DNA of 32,885 nt. It comes from Bacteroidota bacterium. GTDB taxonomy: Bacteria > Bacteroidota > Bacteroidia > Chitinophagales > Chitinophagaceae. Below, piece after piece: positions 16,924-24,966 of the stretch (its first letter is position 1; each line of letters starts with the position of its first letter). The notes under the pieces are model-generated. The model was not told the DNA's origin. It worked only from the letters and a program-made list of their open reading frames with translations, and ran no database searches. The translations under genes were made by a program, and so were the position numbers. The stretch spans positions 1 to 32,885 of the forward strand of contig JAEZGI010000067.1 of the NCBI GenBank assembly GCA_023416995.1, written 5' to 3'.

Positions 16924-16952
16924 CAAAAGTACCATAAATAGATCCATCCAAA
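16924..16952 (-). promoter_or_regulatory. Promoter of lepB
   Basis: Minus-strand TTTG (16952-16949), a 17-nt spacer and TACTTTTG (16931-16924), an exact match to the Bacteroidota TTG-N17-23-TAnnTTTG promoter. It lies 22 nt before the lepB ATG, giving a leader of roughly 15 nt. Confidence 0.75.
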
Positions 16953-17018
16953 CTATGGATTAACGGCCTATTTGCAAAATTGATTGAACGGCCATTAGTA
17001 GCATTGACGCAAAAATTG

Positions 17019-17732
17019 TTACACTGCCTCGCGACGGCAGTGGACAGATAGAGAGGTGTGCAAGATCTCCAGCAGAATTTTTGACACTTCCTTGCAATGA
17101 CTCATCACCATAAAGTGCCCACCTCCGGCTACTATATGTGTCGGTTCAACATTGCTGATGGGAAACAATTTATCGTTATCGCCATGAATGTGAAACACCA
17201 TTGGTGGTTGCCAGTCATTTTTCCAGTTTAAAATATGTCGGATCGACCACTTCAGGTAACCCGGGTCGACATTATCACGGAATTCATTTGCAATAGCAAT
17301 CTCTTCAGGCGAATTTGCACCAAGAAAGTAATTCTGAATCGGCCGTAACGCTTTTAATGGAGTAATTGATTTTAGCGGAGTTTTCGGGATGAGCAAGTCA
17401 GCATGACATTTACCCAGCACTTTCATCCAGGCAGGTAACTCACGACGCGATTTAATAGACGAAATGATAATAATTGCCTTCACTTTTCGGTGTTTCGCAA
17501 TCTCTATCGCCATCATTCCACCAAAAGAAACGCCCAGGATAACAGGCTCGTCGTGTTTTATATAGGCACCCAGACGTTTCGCATAGTCTGCAAGCGTTTC
17601 GGTTTTACCCTGCGGCAGCAACCAGTCGAGATGAACCAGTTTGCTGCCAGGCAGTTCAAGCTGACCAAAAACGCGTTGATCGGCCCCCAGCCCACTTAAA
17701 CAATATATACAATTGTCACTCGCAACTTCCAT
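17019..17732 (-). CDS. Alpha/beta hydrolase
   Basis: A 237-residue cytoplasmic alpha/beta-hydrolase. The nucleophile elbow is GVSFGG (Ser69), the late acid is probably Asp185 or Asp187 in HIHGDNDKLFP, and the base is His206 in AGGGHFMVM. The small lid holds many aromatic residues. The oxyanion side is CLSGLGADQRVF, as in many esterase or thioesterase-like members. The reading frame could start at a TTG (17741) touching the regulator's stop codon; ATG 17732 is preferred. The short nine-base gap to the sigma-54-type regulator gene suggests co-transcription. The substrate is unknown; no signal peptide is present. Confidence 0.8.
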   Translation of the reverse strand: MEVASDNCIYCLSGLGADQRVFGQLELPGSKLVHLDWLLPQGKTETLADYAKRLGAYIKHDEPVILGVSFGGMMAIEIAKHRKVKAIIIISSIKSRRELPAWMKVLGKCHADLLIPKTPLKSITPLKALRPIQNYFLGANSPEEIAIANEFRDNVDPGYLKWSIRHILNWKNDWQPPMVFHIHGDNDKLFPISNVEPTHIVAGGGHFMVMSHCKEVSKILLEILHTSLSVHCRREAV

Positions 17733-17741
17733 ATAAATCAA

Positions 17742-18902
17742 TTACTTCGGAAGAACATAAGAGCGCACGTCTTCCGCAACTATTGTCTTGCCGGACAAAA
17801 TTATAAGCCGCTCAACGACGTTTCGCAGTTCGCGGATATTACCGGTCCAGTTATGTTCTTTCAATGTATCAAGCGCCTCTTTTTCAATTGTCTTCTTCGC
17901 GATTCCGTAGTCGGTGCAGATATCTGTCAGGAACTTGTCGACTAACAATGGAATATCGTCGCGACGTTCATTTAATGAAGGCACATGGATGATGATCACA
18001 CTGAGGCGATGATAAAGATCGAGTCTGAAATTTTTGTCCTCAACCTCCTGCAAAAGATCTTTGTTCGTGGCGGCAATTACCCGCACATCAACGCTGATAT
18101 CCTTATCTCCGCCAACCCTGGTGATTTTGCCTTCCTGGAGCGCACGCAGCACTTTTGCCTGTGCACTGAGGCTCATATCTCCAATCTCATCCAAAAACAA
18201 GGTTCCTCCATGTGCCTGTTCGAATTTGCCGATCCTTTGTTTGACGGCTGAAGTAAATGACCCTTTCTCGTGGCCAAACAGTTCGCTTTCGATCAGTTCA
18301 CTGGGGATGGCCGCGCAATTCACTTCGATCAACGGGCCGGAAGCGCGGTTGCTCTTTTCATGCACCCATCTTGCTACCAGTTCTTTCCCTACCCCGTTTT
18401 CTCCGGTTACCAGAATTCTTGCTTCAGTTGGAGCGACTTTTTCGATGGTGTCTTTTATGCGGGTGATTGGGTTAGACTCACCAATCATTTCTTCCACCTT
18501 GCTCACCTTGCGCTTCAGCACCTTTGTTTCCGCGACAAGATTGGTCTTGTCCATCGCGTTCCGAATAGTAATAAGTAATCTATTCAGATCCGGCGGTTTG
18601 GAGATGTAGTCGTACGCGCCTTTTTTAACAGCTTCCACTGCAGTCTCAATAGTTCCGTGACCAGAAATCATAATTACCGGAACATCGGGGTTTACTTCCC
18701 TGACTTTGTCCAGGAATTCTATCCCATCAAGTTTAGGCATTTTGATATCGCATAATACGACGTCAAAGGTTTTCTCTTTGAATTTTTTTAGTCCGTCTTC
18801 ACCGTCACCAGCTTCTTCAATCTTGTATCCCTCGTACGACAGGATCTCAGTAAGGGTTTTACGGATAGCCTTTTCATCGTCTATTATAAGAATGTTTGAC
18901 AT
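17742..18902 (-). CDS. Sigma-54-type response regulator without DNA-binding domain
   Basis: A 386-residue NtrC-like protein. Residues 1-118 are a receiver (DD 8-9, phospho-acceptor Asp52 in VVLCDIKMP, Lys102). Residues about 138-375 are the AAA+ activator module: Walker A GENGVGKE (167-174), a loop reading GSFTSA at 214-219 where the family has GAFTGA, Walker B TLFLDEIGD (Asp238, Glu239), RVIAATNKDL, and FRLDLYHRL with the arginine finger. The protein stops shortly after NIRELRNVVERLIIL, about 60 residues short of where NtrC carries its Fis-type helix-turn-helix. The downstream sequence belongs to another gene, so no HTH is hidden by a frameshift visible here. It may activate sigma-54 RNA polymerase from solution or act another way. 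No histidine kinase gene is adjacent. Confidence 0.9.
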   Translation of the reverse strand: MSNILIIDDEKAIRKTLTEILSYEGYKIEEAGDGEDGLKKFKEKTFDVVLCDIKMPKLDGIEFLDKVREVNPDVPVIMISGHGTIETAVEAVKKGAYDYISKPPDLNRLLITIRNAMDKTNLVAETKVLKRKVSKVEEMIGESNPITRIKDTIEKVAPTEARILVTGENGVGKELVARWVHEKSNRASGPLIEVNCAAIPSELIESELFGHEKGSFTSAVKQRIGKFEQAHGGTLFLDEIGDMSLSAQAKVLRALQEGKITRVGGDKDISVDVRVIAATNKDLLQEVEDKNFRLDLYHRLSVIIIHVPSLNERRDDIPLLVDKFLTDICTDYGIAKKTIEKEALDTLKEHNWTGNIRELRNVVERLIILSGKTIVAEDVRSYVLPK

Positions 18903-19100
18903 ATTTAATATAGCTTAATTCAGTTGCGCAAAATAATACATTATTTGACCATGATTCAGCGTTATAGCATCGAGTGTTCTGGTTATCTGGCAGATCTTAA
19001 TCCGTATGGTTTCATCCGGAATTTAAAATGAATCACAAAAGCAGTTGATAATCAGGATAAAACAATGAATAGTTTGAATTGTTTAATAAAAGTTAACGAA

Positions 19101-19133
19101 TTGTTGCATCTATGGCAATAAGTCTCTATTTTG
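19101..19133 (+). promoter_or_regulatory. Possible promoter of the 46-residue protein
   Basis: TTG at 19104-19106 with a 20-nt spacer to TATTTTG (19127-19133), one base shorter than TAnnTTTG. The leader would be about 40 nt. Confidence 0.35.
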
Positions 19134-19178
19134 TGTTTATCCGTGTAAAAACAATTATCCAAACCTAAAATTGAACCT

Positions 19179-19319
19179 ATGAGAACACAGTTACATCTCG
19201 AGTCCACTCCTGTTGTTAGCAGAACAATTGTAAAACTAGCCTTACTTGGCGGACTCACATTAGGACTGGTGTATGTTGTCCTGATGGCTTTTGTAAATGC
19301 AGTGAAAGTTTTTGAATAG
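19179..19319 (+). CDS. Small single-helix membrane protein, 46 residues
   Basis: ATG 19179 to TAG 19317-19319 encodes 46 residues: a polar start (MRTQLHLESTPVVSRTIVK), a hydrophobic helix at about residues 18-41 (LALLGGLTLGLVYVVLMAF) and a short tail VNAVKVFE. The Lys19 before the helix and the Glu at the end suggest an inner-membrane peptide with its N-terminus inside. A canonical hairpin-plus-T terminator starts 20 bases after the stop and a possible promoter lies upstream, so it is probably a real, singly transcribed gene. I do not recognise a family. It lies between the divergent regulator gene and the convergent pdhB. Confidence 0.65.
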   Translation: MRTQLHLESTPVVSRTIVKLALLGGLTLGLVYVVLMAFVNAVKVFE

Positions 19320-19338
19320 TAGTGTCAGATACATTTTT

Positions 19339-19369
19339 AACCGGGGCGTTTTTACGTTCCGGTTTTTTT
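19339..19369 (+). terminator. Terminator of the 46-residue protein
   Basis: Stem ACCGGGGCG/CGTTCCGGT (two G-T pairs) with a 6-nt loop, followed by seven T. A textbook intrinsic terminator. Confidence 0.88.
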
Positions 19370-19375
19370 GTGCCC

Positions 19376-19400
19376 AAAAAAAAGCCGGAACTAGTCCGGC
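19376..19400 (-). terminator. Terminator of pdhB
   Basis: Minus-strand stem GCCGGA/TCCGGC with a 5-nt loop followed by eight T (A 19376-19383 on the plus strand). It starts seven bases past the pdhB stop and stands back to back with the terminator of the small membrane protein gene. Confidence 0.88.
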
Positions 19401-19406
19401 CTCTTA

Positions 19407-20393
19407 TTATTTCTTCTGATACATTACTTCTTTCACCAATTTCACGGTCCTTGCAACATCCGGCAACGCAAGGGCTACCAGGTTTGGAGCGTAGTGCAAA
19501 GGTGCATCTGCAGCCGTGATCCTCCTGATTGGCGCATCGAGATAATCGAAACCTTCTTTCTGGATACGGTAGCTGATCTCGGACGAAATTGATGCGAATG
19601 GCCATTGTTCTTCAACAATAACTAACCTGTTCGTTTTCTTTACGCTTTCCAGAATGGTCATCCAGTCGAGCGGACGGATAGTACGAAGATCGATGACCTC
19701 AGCGCTGATACCTTCTTTTTCAAGTTCCACAGCGGCGCCAAGGGCCACCTTCATCATTTTATTAAAAGACACGATGGTAACATCAGTACCTTTTCTTTTT
19801 ACATCGGCTTTACCGATGGGGATGATATATTCTTCTTCGGGCACTTCACCTTTTTCGCCATACATAACCTCTGACTCCATGAAGATTACCGGATCCTCAT
19901 CCCTGATAGCAGCTTTCAGCAAGCCTTTTGCATCGTACGGGTTTGAAACCGAAATCACTTTGATCCCGGGAATGTTTGCATAATAGCTCTCAAATGCAGT
20001 AGAGTGTTGTGCACCGAGCTGTCCTGCGGATCCGTTCGGACCACGAAAAACGATCGGGCAACCTACCTGTCCACCGCTCATGGCGAGCATTTTTGAGGCT
20101 GTATTCAGAATCTGGTCCAGGGCCAGGACGGCGAAGTTCCAGGTCATGTATTCTACAATCGGGCGCAGACCATTCTGGGCAGCGCCAACGGCTACTGCGG
20201 TAAAACCGAGTTCAGAAATTGGTGTATCGATAACTCTTTTGGGACCAAATTCATCCAGCATTCCCTGGCTCACTTTGTAGGCACCGTTATATTCAGCAAC
20301 TTCTTCTCCCATCAAAAAAACGCGGTCGTCACGTCTCATTTCCTCGTTCATCGCCTCACGAAGTGCTTCCCGAAATGCTATTTGTCTTGCCAT
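19407..20393 (-). CDS. pdhB: Pyruvate dehydrogenase E1 component, beta subunit
   Basis: A 328-residue transketolase-like subunit of the pyruvate dehydrogenase complex; with the alpha subunit it binds thiamine diphosphate and decarboxylates pyruvate. Visible are MGEEVAEYNGAYKVSQGM, DTPISELGF with Glu61 contacting the thiazolium region, VEYMTWNFAVLALDQILNTA, FRGPNGSAGQLGAQHS, and the C-terminal transketolase-C part (EVIDLRTIRPLDWMTI). The length is typical for PdhB. The alpha subunit gene is not adjacent; the gene has its own promoter and terminator. A branched-chain E1 beta subunit is the alternative, but GPNGSAGQLGAQHS favours the pyruvate enzyme. Confidence 0.93.
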   Translation of the reverse strand: MARQIAFREALREAMNEEMRRDDRVFLMGEEVAEYNGAYKVSQGMLDEFGPKRVIDTPISELGFTAVAVGAAQNGLRPIVEYMTWNFAVLALDQILNTASKMLAMSGGQVGCPIVFRGPNGSAGQLGAQHSTAFESYYANIPGIKVISVSNPYDAKGLLKAAIRDEDPVIFMESEVMYGEKGEVPEEEYIIPIGKADVKRKGTDVTIVSFNKMMKVALGAAVELEKEGISAEVIDLRTIRPLDWMTILESVKKTNRLVIVEEQWPFASISSEISYRIQKEGFDYLDAPIRRITAADAPLHYAPNLVALALPDVARTVKLVKEVMYQKK

Positions 20394-20416
20394 TAGGTAG
20401 TAAAATTTAAGTTGGG

Positions 20417-20447
20417 CAAAATTATCGGTTGGTCACCAGATAAACAA
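20417..20447 (-). promoter_or_regulatory. Promoter of pdhB
   Basis: Minus-strand TTG (20447-20445), a 20-nt spacer and TAATTTTG (20424-20417): an exact TTG-N17-23-TAnnTTTG match, 23 nt before the pdhB ATG. Confidence 0.75.
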
Positions 20448-20489
20448 GAATGAAAAATGATTTATGAGATGTCGCACAGGTCATTATTC

Positions 20490-22031
20490 TTATGGTTTTG
20501 CTTTTCTGGGGAGTTTTTCATCGCGTTGCGCAGTATGGTATACAAACGCTGCGATGATGGTGGCTGCCTGTTTCAGATCTTCCGGTTGAAGGTGATCATA
20601 GTTGTCCATGTTGGTGTGATGCGTTCTTGTACTGTATTCAATCGCATCCTGGATAAACTGGAAACCGGGAATCAGGATCCTGTCGAAAGATAAGTGGTCC
20701 GTGCCACCGGTATTCATTAATGTGGTGGTGGTAGCGCCAAGGTCGTTGAACGGTGCGAGCCATTGCTTAAAGATTTCACGGACGCCCGCGTTACCCTGCA
20801 GATAAATGCCGCGGATCTTACCAGTGCCGTTATCAAGGTTGTAATAGGCAGAGATCTTGTCACCTTCTTTATTATAGGTGTTGGGGGTTACTGTAGTATC
20901 AGTGAAATGATTTTTTACATAGTTACGTGAACCATGCAGTCCCTGCTCTTCCCCGCCCCATAACGCGATGCGGATCGTGCGGCGTGGTTTTACACCCAGT
21001 GCTTTCAGGATACGCACCGCTTCCATCATTACTGCACAACCTGAAGCATTATCGGTAGCACCGGTTGATGCGTGCCATGAATCAAGGTGTCCGCCAAGCA
21101 TCACGAGTTCTTCCTTCAATTTTGCATCAGTGCCTTTGATTTCGGCGATTACATTATATCCTTTTGTATCGTTTGTTAGAAACTTCGACTTAACGTCAAT
21201 CTCAAGTTTAACGGGAATTTTAGCAGCAGCCAACCGGTATAATGAATTATATTCTTCATAAGCAACCACCATATCGAGGAAATTTTCCGGGGCGTTAGCG
21301 GCATATGATCCGCCGCCTTGCGGGAAGATGGTACCATCACGGCCACGTGTAGTTGCACTTAACATTGCCAATGCACCTTCTTTCATGGCGAGTTGTTTCA
21401 GCGCATTAAGATTTGCAGCAGTATATGCTCCTGGTGAATTTGCCGTAATTGTTCTTGGAGGGCGGGCAGCAGCGGCTGCGGGTTCCCAATCTGCCATCGT
21501 CTTCAGTTGCTCATCAGTGTATCTGGAAGCATCTGGAACAAAAGTTGGTTTAAGGGTGTCGGTACGGGGGAAGATCAGGATTTTGCCCTTTAGTTTACCC
21601 TCGTATTTTTTCACGTCGTCGGCCGAGTTGAGTGTTACCAGTAATAGCTCAGCTGATTGTGCGCCTTTTGTTCCTGCGGTCCATGATTTAGGAAATGCGA
21701 TCAGCGGGCGGTAATAGGGCGCTGTCATTGCGAGATAACTTTTTTCAAGATCCCAGCCTTTGCCCCAATCTCCCCAAGATTCGAGCCTGGCGTTTTCAAG
21801 ACCATAACCTGTGAGGGCAGTTTTGGCGTAGTTGGCAGCTTTGAGGTAGCCGGTTGAATTCATTAGTCTCGGACCGTTCACATCGGTTAACTGAAACACG
21901 ATGTCCATCACTTTAGAATTATTGAGACCTTCGTTCCGGATCTTCCGGATCATTTCCTGGTCCACTTTTTCCTGTGCGAACGAGGAAACGGATGCCGTCA
22001 ATATACAAACGGCAATGAGAATTTTTTTCAT
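20490..22031 (-). CDS. Secreted M28-family zinc peptidase
   Basis: A 513-residue exported aminopeptidase or carboxypeptidase-Q-like enzyme. Residues 1-19 are a signal peptide (MKKILIAVCILTASVSSFA). A protease-associated insert at about residues 130-250 precedes the catalytic M28 domain. Co-catalytic zinc ligands are visible in order: His in GGHLDSW, Asp in TGATDNASG, Glu-Glu in GGEEQGLHG, Asp in YYNLDNGTG, and a final His in HHTNMDNYD. It probably cleaves peptides in the periplasm or outside the cell. A PGFQFIQD segment precedes the last ligand, as in carboxypeptidase Q relatives. There is no T9SS sorting domain at the C-terminus. The next gene upstream on the strand starts 112 bases away. 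Confidence 0.9.
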   Translation of the reverse strand: MKKILIAVCILTASVSSFAQEKVDQEMIRKIRNEGLNNSKVMDIVFQLTDVNGPRLMNSTGYLKAANYAKTALTGYGLENARLESWGDWGKGWDLEKSYLAMTAPYYRPLIAFPKSWTAGTKGAQSAELLLVTLNSADDVKKYEGKLKGKILIFPRTDTLKPTFVPDASRYTDEQLKTMADWEPAAAAARPPRTITANSPGAYTAANLNALKQLAMKEGALAMLSATTRGRDGTIFPQGGGSYAANAPENFLDMVVAYEEYNSLYRLAAAKIPVKLEIDVKSKFLTNDTKGYNVIAEIKGTDAKLKEELVMLGGHLDSWHASTGATDNASGCAVMMEAVRILKALGVKPRRTIRIALWGGEEQGLHGSRNYVKNHFTDTTVTPNTYNKEGDKISAYYNLDNGTGKIRGIYLQGNAGVREIFKQWLAPFNDLGATTTTLMNTGGTDHLSFDRILIPGFQFIQDAIEYSTRTHHTNMDNYDHLQPEDLKQAATIIAAFVYHTAQRDEKLPRKAKP

Positions 22032-22143
22032 GCAAAATAGTTTTAGCTGGCCGGGAAGTTACATGTTTTATAAAATTGTAAGACCTCCGATACAGCTACT
22101 GCATGAATATATATTATTTACATATTGATTGGTGGCGAACTTA

Positions 22144-22737
22144 TCAGTTATTATAGGAGATTGAATCGCGGTTACTGCCGCAGGTAAGCATTTTATCGCC
22201 AAAATATGGGTTCCTGATCTCTGAATTTTGACTTATCCAGTATGCACCGCGATTATCAAAAGCCATTGGGCAGAACTGGTAATACACCTTTGAACCCTGG
22301 TATTTTACAGTACGGGCAAGACTCCAAAGTGCGTCTGAAATCATTTCGAATTCAAGGCGTTTTTCATTTAATCCCTGTTCAAGTGAAAGTGCATGCGCGG
22401 AACCCTGGATGGTACCTGCGAAATTCTTAGCAGTTTCCTTGATCACGCCGGTACTATCGCCTTCGATACCTTCGGCATTTAATGAATCGGCTGCCACGGC
22501 TAACTGCATGGCGGCATTGTTTGCACTTACCGTATCGCTTTTTACCAACGCATCTTTCAGCGAGAAGTAGGCCGCCATCAGTGTATCTAATGACTGCCGG
22601 AAATCACCGGATTGTTTCCCGACAGTAAGACCTTTTGGTTCTTCACCGGCCGGCGTTTCGTCTTTATTATCAAAAAGCTGGTAAGCAACAAAGGCTCCAA
22701 CTGCAACAACGACAACGAATAGTAAAACTTTCTTCAT
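22144..22737 (-). CDS. DUF3347-like protein with CPM...CG metal-site motif
   Basis: A 197-residue protein with an N-terminal hydrophobic anchor or signal (MKKVLLFVVVVAVGAFVAYQ) and a periplasmic helical body of repeated polar heptads (residues 45-145). The C-terminal QFCPMAFDNRGAYWISQ then IRNPYFGDKMLTCGS, with Cys156, Met158, Met183 and Cys186, matches the DUF3347 motif found alone or at the end of CusB-like efflux adaptors. From that context and the soft ligands a copper or silver site is likely but inferred. No RND pump, CopA-type ATPase or other metal gene is within this window. A peptide anchor rather than cleavage is possible since no clear cleavage site follows the hydrophobic stretch. 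Confidence 0.78.
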   Translation of the reverse strand: MKKVLLFVVVVAVGAFVAYQLFDNKDETPAGEEPKGLTVGKQSGDFRQSLDTLMAAYFSLKDALVKSDTVSANNAAMQLAVAADSLNAEGIEGDSTGVIKETAKNFAGTIQGSAHALSLEQGLNEKRLEFEMISDALWSLARTVKYQGSKVYYQFCPMAFDNRGAYWISQNSEIRNPYFGDKMLTCGSNRDSISYNN

Positions 22738-22754
22738 TCTTAAACCGGTTTTCG

Positions 22755-22784
22755 TAAAGTTAGGTTTTACAGGTTATAGCACAA
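22755..22784 (-). promoter_or_regulatory. Possible promoter of the DUF3347 protein
   Basis: Minus-strand TTG (22784-22782), a 19-nt spacer and TAACTTTA (22762-22755), one base off TAnnTTTG. The leader would be about 12 nt. Confidence 0.35.
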
Positions 22785-22835
22785 AATTCACATCCTCTCC
22801 CCTGTTTAAATTCGTCTTCCTTAGGTCATTATCAG

Positions 22836-22843
22836 TATTTTTG
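22836..22843 (+). promoter_or_regulatory. -7 element of the ABC-F gene
   Basis: TATTTTTG is an exact TAnnTTTG match, giving a leader of roughly 80 nt. No clear TTG was found at the usual spacing upstream. Confidence 0.4.
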
Positions 22844-22931
22844 CGCGTTCTGACATTTGGAGCCCCCATAGCAGTTGCAACCGGAAGGCTTCTTTTATAT
22901 TTTGGAGAATTGATAATCGCTAATTTGATTT

Positions 22932-24914
22932 ATGCTCGCAGGATTAACTAATGTGACTTTTGAATTTGGAGCCCGTGTTTTACTTGAAAATGCTACCTGG
23001 CACATCCAACCCAATGAACGGATCGGTCTGATCGGTTATAACGGTACGGGAAAATCTACCTTGCTCAAACTGCTGGTTGGCCAGTACACGCCATCCGCCG
23101 GAACGGTTGAACGCAGCAAGAGTACGTCTATCGGCTACCTGCACCAGGACCTGCTGAGTTTTGATACCGGCGATTCAATATTTGAAGTTGCCCTTGGAGC
23201 ATTTGAACGTGTACTTACACTGGAACATGAAATTGAAGTAATAGGTAAGCAACTCGAGCAAAGCTCAGGCAGCCCCGAAGAAGAAACGTTGTTGTTACAA
23301 TACACCGACAAACTGCATGAGATGGATACCCTTGACGGGTATAACATCCACCATAAAACAGAAGAGGTATTGCAGGGGCTTGGGTTTTCAAACGCGGATC
23401 TGAAGCGGCCGTTCCGTGAATTCAGCGGTGGCTGGCGCATGCGGGTGTTACTCGCAAAGATGATCCTGCAGGAACCCGATCTGCTGTTACTCGATGAGCC
23501 AACGAACCACCTTGATCTGCCATCGATCGAATGGCTCGAAAAATATCTTCTCCATTACCAGGGTTCGGTGGTAATTGTGAGCCACGATAAATATTTTTTG
23601 AACCGGATGGTTACAAAGATCGTGGAAGTGTATCAGCGTGAACTGCACATCTATGGTGGTAATTATGAATATTATGAAACCGAAAAGGAAATGCGCATTG
23701 AATTGCAACAACGCGCTTTTGAAAATCAACAGGATTATATAAGACAACAGGAACGTTTCATAGAAAGATTCCGTGCAAAGGCGTCCAAGGCGGCCGCTGC
23801 TCAAAGTGCTATGAAACGACTCGATAAGCTTGAACGGGTTGAAGATGTACAGATTGAAAGACCTGATCTGAAGATCAACTTCCAGGTTGATAAGGTGCCT
23901 GGTAAGGTTTTGTGTGAACTCAAAGACATTAATAAGTCATTTGGTGAAAACGTCATTATAAAAGATGCTTCCGCTTATATAGACCGTGGCGATAAGATTG
24001 CATTGATCGGCGCAAACGGAAAAGGGAAATCAACCATGCTGCGTATCATTGCCGGTGTTGAAAGCTTTGAGGGTGAACGCAAATGGGGACATAATGTAGA
24101 AGAAAGTTTTTACGCACAGCACCAACTCGAAGCACTGAACGTTAACAACACGGTGCTTGATGAAATGAAAGAATGCGGCAGCCAGCGTACTGACCAGGAA
24201 CTTCGTACCCTGCTGGGCTGTTTCCTGTTCAGTGGTGATGATGTAGATAAAAAGATCAAGGTATTGAGTGGTGGCGAAAAAGCACGCGTTGCGCTCGCAA
24301 AAACCATTGTGAGTAAAGCAAATTTCCTGATGCTTGATGAGCCTACCAACCACCTCGACATGCACTCCTGTGATCTGCTTATCGGTGCTTTAAACAAGTA
24401 CCAGGGAAGTATTATCCTGGTGAGCCACGATCGTTACTTTATTTCTAAAACCGCCAATAAGATCTGGGAAATTGTCGATCACCAGATCAAGGAATTTAAT
24501 GGTCCTTATGATGAATGGGTTGAATGGAAAGAGCGAATGAAAAAAACCCAGCAGGCGGCAGCGAAAAATGAGGTAAAAAAAAAGGACGAACCTAAGGTTG
24601 TCGTAAAAGAACCTCCCGTAAGCAAGCCACCGGCTGCTACGTCAGCGCCTATTAATAAGGATGCAAAAAAAGAGCTTCAACGACTGCAGAAGCAGTTTCA
24701 GCAACTGGAGGAGCAACTTGCCACACTTAACAAACAGAAAGCAAATTTTGAGGCTCAGTTGGCAAGTCCTGAGATCTATGCGGATCGTACAAAATTTGTG
24801 GCAGCTGAGACCGGTTATAAAAATGCGACCACAGAAATCACCAGGTTGAATGCAGAATATGAAAAGGTGTTTGAGAAGATCATGGAACTTGAAGCCGCAG
24901 CCGGCGTAAACTAA
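22932..24914 (+). CDS. ABC-F family ATPase (Uup-like)
   Basis: A 660-residue soluble protein with two ATP-binding cassettes and no membrane segments. Cassette 1 has Walker A GYNGTGKS (35-42), signature FSGGWRMRVLLAK and Walker B LLLLDEPTNHLD. Cassette 2 has GANGKGKS, LSGGEKARVALAK and FLMLDEPTNHLD. The link between them (YEYYETEKEMRIEL, IRQQERFIERFRAKASKA) is the P-site tRNA interaction region of ABC-F proteins. Residues about 535-585 are a Lys/Pro/Ala-rich linker, and 585-660 a coiled coil as in Uup. ABC-F proteins act on the ribosome; whether this one serves in translation rescue, assembly or antibiotic protection is not readable. The patatin-barrel gene follows on the same strand. Confidence 0.92.
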   Translation: MLAGLTNVTFEFGARVLLENATWHIQPNERIGLIGYNGTGKSTLLKLLVGQYTPSAGTVERSKSTSIGYLHQDLLSFDTGDSIFEVALGAFERVLTLEHEIEVIGKQLEQSSGSPEEETLLLQYTDKLHEMDTLDGYNIHHKTEEVLQGLGFSNADLKRPFREFSGGWRMRVLLAKMILQEPDLLLLDEPTNHLDLPSIEWLEKYLLHYQGSVVIVSHDKYFLNRMVTKIVEVYQRELHIYGGNYEYYETEKEMRIELQQRAFENQQDYIRQQERFIERFRAKASKAAAAQSAMKRLDKLERVEDVQIERPDLKINFQVDKVPGKVLCELKDINKSFGENVIIKDASAYIDRGDKIALIGANGKGKSTMLRIIAGVESFEGERKWGHNVEESFYAQHQLEALNVNNTVLDEMKECGSQRTDQELRTLLGCFLFSGDDVDKKIKVLSGGEKARVALAKTIVSKANFLMLDEPTNHLDMHSCDLLIGALNKYQGSIILVSHDRYFISKTANKIWEIVDHQIKEFNGPYDEWVEWKERMKKTQQAAAKNEVKKKDEPKVVVKEPPVSKPPAATSAPINKDAKKELQRLQKQFQQLEEQLATLNKQKANFEAQLASPEIYADRTKFVAAETGYKNATTEITRLNAEYEKVFEKIMELEAAAGVN

Positions 24915-24966
24915 TGACCCAAGATACCCAAATCCCCTGGAAACGCTGAAAATACATAACACTCTT

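Noticed and set aside
16962..16993. Direct repeat AACGGCC twice, 25 bases apart, upstream of the lepB promoter
   Set aside because: Only 7 bp and without symmetry; chance is plausible in this composition.
18034..18609. 191-codon plus-strand frame opposite the response regulator
   Set aside because: It is the complement of a strongly conserved AAA+ domain and shows Ser/Pro-rich low-complexity translation typical of a shadow frame.
22033..22039. TATTTTG next to the M28 peptidase start as a promoter
   Set aside because: It adjoins the ATG itself, so transcription from it would begin inside the coding region.
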